Part shown: positions 60,895 to 64,000 of the stretch, piece by piece | Numbering within the stretch: position 1 is the first letter of the stretch | Layout: every line of letters begins with the position of its first letter | Origin: Virgibacillus_F necropolis_A | Lineage (GTDB): Bacteria; Bacillota; Bacilli; Bacillales; Amphibacillaceae | DNA length: 64,000 nt | Assembly (NCBI RefSeq): GCF_044793635.1 | Contig: NZ_CP084992.1 | Location: 2,046,001 to 2,110,000 of the forward strand | Direction: 5' to 3' | Notes under the pieces: model-generated | Told to the model about the DNA's origin: nothing | Database searches by the model: none | What the model saw: the letters and a program-made list of their open reading frames with translations, nothing else | Made by a program: the position numbers and the translations under genes

Positions 60895-60923
60895 TCCACC
60901 TCCACAAACTAGTGGAGGTGGTC
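60895..60923 (-). terminator. Terminator of htrA
   Basis: CCACCTCCAC and GTGGAGGTGG form a 10-bp perfect stem around AAACTA, eleven bases beyond the htrA stop. Confidence 0.8.
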
Positions 60924-60933
60924 AATTTACGCC

Positions 60934-62124
60934 TTAACGCTGTTGCCCTAACTTTATGGTTGTTGACTGCTTTTTACTATCTCGATAGAAGGTGACTTTT
61001 AAATCGTCGCCTACTTCTTTTTCTTGATAAAGTATTTTACGTAAATCAATCATATTCAAGATCTCTTTACCGTCAACATGCGTGATGACATCCAGTCGTT
61101 CAAGGCCTGCTTTATCTGCTGGCGATAATCGTTCGATGCTCCAAATATAAACGCCGCCTTTTACATCATCCGGAAGGCTTAATGTACTATCCCACTCTGT
61201 CTGCGGTACTTCTTCAAGCGAATAAATTTCAACACCTAAGTATGGCCTGGTAATTTCGCCTTCTGTTTCAAGCTCATTCACAAGCGGTCTTGCCGTATCA
61301 ATTGGAATAGCAAATCCAATTCCTTCAACCGCTGTTTCGTTAATTTTCATCGAATTAATCCCAATAAGCTGCCCTTTGATATTGATAAGCGCACCACCGC
61401 TGTTTCCAGGATTTATTGCTGCATCGGTTTGGATTACCTCAGCCTGCCAATCGGCTCGTCCGTCTTGGTTAAAATCCTGTGGAACCGTGCGTTGCTTTCC
61501 GCTGATGACTCCTTGTGTAACAGAACCCGAGAACCTCATACCTAATGGATTACCGATTGCGATTGCAGGCTCGCCAACCTTTACATCATCTGATGAACCC
61601 ATTTCTATGACTTGCTTTACATGTTTACTATCTACACGTAGAACGGCTAAATCTGAGAACAGATCGCTACCAAGAATTTTTGCTTCAATATGTGTGTCAT
61701 CAGATAGTACTACTTCAACAGTATCCGCGTCTGAGACAACATGATGATTCGTAATCACATACGCATAACCATCTTCTTTTTTATAAATCACACCGGATCC
61801 TGTACCGGCCTGACTTTCCTGTTGCTGCCAAAAATCCATCTGTTGCTGAATATTGATTACTCCAACTACTGCAGGGGCAACTTTATCAACAACATCTGTA
61901 ATTTGTGTAGACACGTCCACATTAACATAACTACTTCCTGATTGCTGATTCACATTCCCGGACTCAGAATCGTTCATCCATGCTTGTGGAAGGATATTTG
62001 ACTTTAATAATGAGGGCATTGCGATAACGACAACTAAGACGCCGATGATAATACCTATAACTACAGGGAAAAGCCAAGATTTCTTTTTCTTATGTGGTGG
62101 ATATTGATTATTGTAATCATCCAT
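60934..62124 (-). CDS. HtrA/DegP-like serine protease with PDZ domain
   Basis: 396 residues: a cytosolic start, one membrane anchor (WLFPVVIGIIIGVLVVVIA), then an outside trypsin-like domain with catalytic His (TNHHVV near 125), Asp (DLAVLRVD near 157) and Ser (NPGNSGGALI near 243), and a C-terminal PDZ domain (YIWSIERLSPADKAGLERLDVITHVDG). It degrades or refolds misfolded secreted proteins. The position after walJ matches htrC (yyxA) of Bacillus. Confidence 0.95.
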   Translation of the reverse strand: MDDYNNQYPPHKKKKSWLFPVVIGIIIGVLVVVIAMPSLLKSNILPQAWMNDSESGNVNQQSGSSYVNVDVSTQITDVVDKVAPAVVGVINIQQQMDFWQQQESQAGTGSGVIYKKEDGYAYVITNHHVVSDADTVEVVLSDDTHIEAKILGSDLFSDLAVLRVDSKHVKQVIEMGSSDDVKVGEPAIAIGNPLGMRFSGSVTQGVISGKQRTVPQDFNQDGRADWQAEVIQTDAAINPGNSGGALINIKGQLIGINSMKINETAVEGIGFAIPIDTARPLVNELETEGEITRPYLGVEIYSLEEVPQTEWDSTLSLPDDVKGGVYIWSIERLSPADKAGLERLDVITHVDGKEILNMIDLRKILYQEKEVGDDLKVTFYRDSKKQSTTIKLGQQR

Positions 62125-62163
62125 CCTATCATCCCTTCCATCACACGTGGCGTCTTGCCATAC

Positions 62164-62961
62164 TTATACTACCTCATACAAGTCCGTTGCTTTCTTCGGG
62201 TCTGTATCCATGATCTTGATTGTCTTGTTGACTGCAACGCCACGCTCTTCTAACACATTGCTAACCGACATTCGGGCTAGATCTTTCATATTATTATCTT
62301 GACTTAAATGTGCTAAATAAATACGTTTTGTTTGATTGCCAATAATATCATATAGTGCTAAACCGCAATCTTCATTTGAAACATGTCCAGAATCACCGAG
62401 TATGCGTCGTTTGACATTCCAGGGATATCGGCCCATCCGAAGCATCCCCACGTCATGGTTCGCCTCAAATATATAAGCATCTGCATCTTCTACTGTTTTC
62501 TTAATACGTTCAGAAACGTAGCCAAGGTCGGTTACCAATGCAACCTTTTTATTGTCATGGCGAAAGGTATAAAACATCGGTTCCGCTGCATCATGTGAGA
62601 CACCGAATGACTCAATGTCCATGTCGCTAAATGTTTTTACTTCTTCCATACCAAAGTGAAATTTCTGGTCCAACGCAATTTTGCCTATTGAACCTTCCAT
62701 TGCTTTCCACGTTTTTTCATTTGCATAGATTGGTAAATTATATTTACGAGCGATGATTCCTAGACCCTTTATATGATCACTATGCTCATGCGTAACCAAT
62801 ATACCAGTTAGTTTCGTCGGATCAACACGTACTTCACTTAGAAGCTTGTCCATTTGCTTTCCGCTTAATCCAGCATCCACCAAAATTTTTTCTTTTTCTG
62901 ATTCAATATAAAAAGCATTCCCTGTACTGCCTGATGCTAGTACACTAAAACGTAAAGTCAT
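62164..62961 (-). CDS. walJ: WalJ/YycJ metallo-beta-lactamase-fold exonuclease
   Basis: 265 residues. FSVLASGSTGNAFYIESEKEKILVDAGLSGKQ at the start, LVTHEHSDHIKGLG (metal motif HxHxDH), EANHDVGML and LAHLSQDNNM are YycJ landmarks. Family members (WalJ) act on DNA as 5'-3' exonucleases in mismatch repair and influence division coordination. Its ATG overlaps the yycI stop by 4 bases (ATGA). Confidence 0.96.
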   Translation of the reverse strand: MTLRFSVLASGSTGNAFYIESEKEKILVDAGLSGKQMDKLLSEVRVDPTKLTGILVTHEHSDHIKGLGIIARKYNLPIYANEKTWKAMEGSIGKIALDQKFHFGMEEVKTFSDMDIESFGVSHDAAEPMFYTFRHDNKKVALVTDLGYVSERIKKTVEDADAYIFEANHDVGMLRMGRYPWNVKRRILGDSGHVSNEDCGLALYDIIGNQTKRIYLAHLSQDNNMKDLARMSVSNVLEERGVAVNKTIKIMDTDPKKATDLYEVV

Positions 62962-63902
62962 TCCAATTCACTCCGATTTATTACTTCTAATCGCTTCGAT
63001 AAGAGATTTACAAAATATTGCTTCAAATCCTTATTTCCTTCAATAGTACCCACTTTTGCAATAATTTCCTGAATTGCCTTATTTAGGAATTCAACGTCAT
63101 CACTTGAGAATATATATCCTTCAATCGCATTAACAAAGTAATTACGCTCATCATTAACTGTTACTTTCCATGTTGGCGCAAATACTTGTGGCCCATCTGG
63201 AAGTGGAAGCCTTGTATGATAGCCAATTTCTGCATTTGATATTTCATCCCCAGGGTTTAACTCATTGTTCTGATTAAGGACTTTGATTGACTGTAGTGCC
63301 TTCATTAATAAAACCTTAGAGTCGTCCTGTTCTTTTACTTCTCCAAGCAACGTTTGTGTGTAAAAATTAATTTCATTTTTATCATTTAGGAATAATAAAA
63401 CAATTCCATTCTGATTAAAATAAATCGGCCGCTTATTTTTTTCCTGGAAAAATAGTATAACATTCAATTCTTTATTCCAATCCCAAAAAACATAACTATC
63501 ACTGGAAATTAAGGGTACCTTACTTTTAACCAAAGCTTCTATTTCTTCATCAGATGCATCCTCTGGAATAGGTAGCGGATCCTTTTGCCTGGAAATAATA
63601 AATTCCTGATCAATCACTACAGTTTCCTGACTTTCCAGAGATTTGAGTGGTTTCAAGGCATCTTCACTAAATTGCTGTTGTTGAACAGATATATAAGAAT
63701 CCTCTAAATCTTTGTCCGGTAGTTCTTCTTCATTAAATTTTATATTATCTGCTTTCAAATTTTCCTGTATGGTTGATTCTTGTTCTTCCGTTAATGACTC
63801 AACATCTGTCTCTTGTTGCTTCGATATATATTGTGTAAGTAAATATATGTCTAGAAGAAGGAAACAGAGGATAAAAAGTGTTTTAATTTGGCTCCATTGC
63901 AT
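62958..63902 (-). CDS. yycI: YycI, membrane regulator of the WalK kinase
   Basis: 314 residues from ATG 63902, which follows GGGGAG. MQWSQIKTLFILCFLLLDIYLL is the single N-terminal anchor; the rest is outside (TRLPLPDGPQVFAPTWKVTVN, FVNAIEGYIFSSD are YycI C-terminal landmarks). With YycH it binds and controls WalK. It overlaps yycH by 20 bases at the start, and walJ by 4 at the end. Confidence 0.95.
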   Translation of the reverse strand: MQWSQIKTLFILCFLLLDIYLLTQYISKQQETDVESLTEEQESTIQENLKADNIKFNEEELPDKDLEDSYISVQQQQFSEDALKPLKSLESQETVVIDQEFIISRQKDPLPIPEDASDEEIEALVKSKVPLISSDSYVFWDWNKELNVILFFQEKNKRPIYFNQNGIVLLFLNDKNEINFYTQTLLGEVKEQDDSKVLLMKALQSIKVLNQNNELNPGDEISNAEIGYHTRLPLPDGPQVFAPTWKVTVNDERNYFVNAIEGYIFSSDDVEFLNKAIQEIIAKVGTIEGNKDLKQYFVNLLSKRLEVINRSELE

Positions 63903-64000
63903 CCACTGCTCCCCCCTTTTTCGGTTCAAAATCGATTAACTGCCATTCATCATCTAATTTTACAAACCATGCTGGAGTTAATGTTACCGAATAGGATGAG
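63883..64000 (-). CDS. yycH: YycH, C-terminal end (runs off right edge)
   Basis: The last 38 codons of a frame ending at 63883: SSYSVTLTPAWFVKLDDEWQ, then LIDFEPKKGGAVDAMEPN. The TPAWFVK...W.LID ending and the position immediately before yycI identify YycH, the partner regulator of WalK. The overlap with yycI suggests translational coupling. Confidence 0.85.
   Translation of the reverse strand, partial: SSYSVTLTPAWFVKLDDEWQLIDFEPKKGGAVDAMEPN

Overview
The window looks like about 64 kb of chromosome from a low-GC, spore-forming Bacillaceae, probably from the halotolerant Virgibacillus/Oceanobacillus/Lentibacillus side (inference). The reasons are strong AGGAGG-type ribosome sites, Bacillus-type families (SpxH-like, SinI-like, YqeB-like, a SASP-like protein), the yycH-yycI-walJ-htrA block at the right edge and rlmH at 30.6-31.1 kb. 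In Bacillus and relatives these two sit close together near oriC. Here about 30 kb of accessory genes separates htrA from rlmH. No rRNA, tRNA, CRISPR array, phage or intact transposase was seen.

Layout. 0-6 kb: partial TraB gene, a YodB-like redox sensor with a SpxH/DsbA-like protein, MerR/SRPBCC, a NERD protein and a PadR/HAAS pair. 6-17 kb: metallohydrolase, methyltransferases and membrane proteins, a lectin-like propeller protein, an NMT1-type ABC transporter and a SWIM/SNF2 helicase. 17.8-30.6 kb: a decayed segment with a frameshifted NUDIX gene, an NhaC antiporter with a MITE just upstream, an orphan SinI, a MalT-like regulator with a nonsense codon, a MarR/SDR operon, an amino-acid permease and RhuM genes. 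It is bounded by direct repeats of the rlmH 3' end, which is the target used by SCC elements in staphylococci; no ccr recombinase is present. 31-41 kb: PadR/DUF4188, small housekeeping-type genes, a broken MerR gene next to an intact MerR-type promoter, pterin genes, and a Fur-controlled siderophore uptake operon without its own ATPase. 41-48 kb: a two-part arsenic locus (arsR-flavoprotein on +, arsR-B-C-D-A-HesB on -). 48-60 kb: a long minus-strand run of small membrane proteins, methyltransferases, NUDIX, GNAT and DinB proteins and an ABC exporter. 60-64 kb: DoxX, HtrA, WalJ, YycI and the end of YycH.

Much of the unusual signal is between genes. There are two copies of a 340-410 bp palindromic element whose core is inverted between copies; a 222-bp MITE with a perfect 9-bp target duplication; two copies of a 220-bp repeat, each near a duplicated terminator; a hairpin-forming repeat at 21.8 kb; and four tracts of intergenic tandem repeats with a 20-21 bp period. 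Five genes show clear lesions (NUDIX, MalT-like, MerR, second RhuM, a two-TM protein), consistent with an accessory zone in decay.
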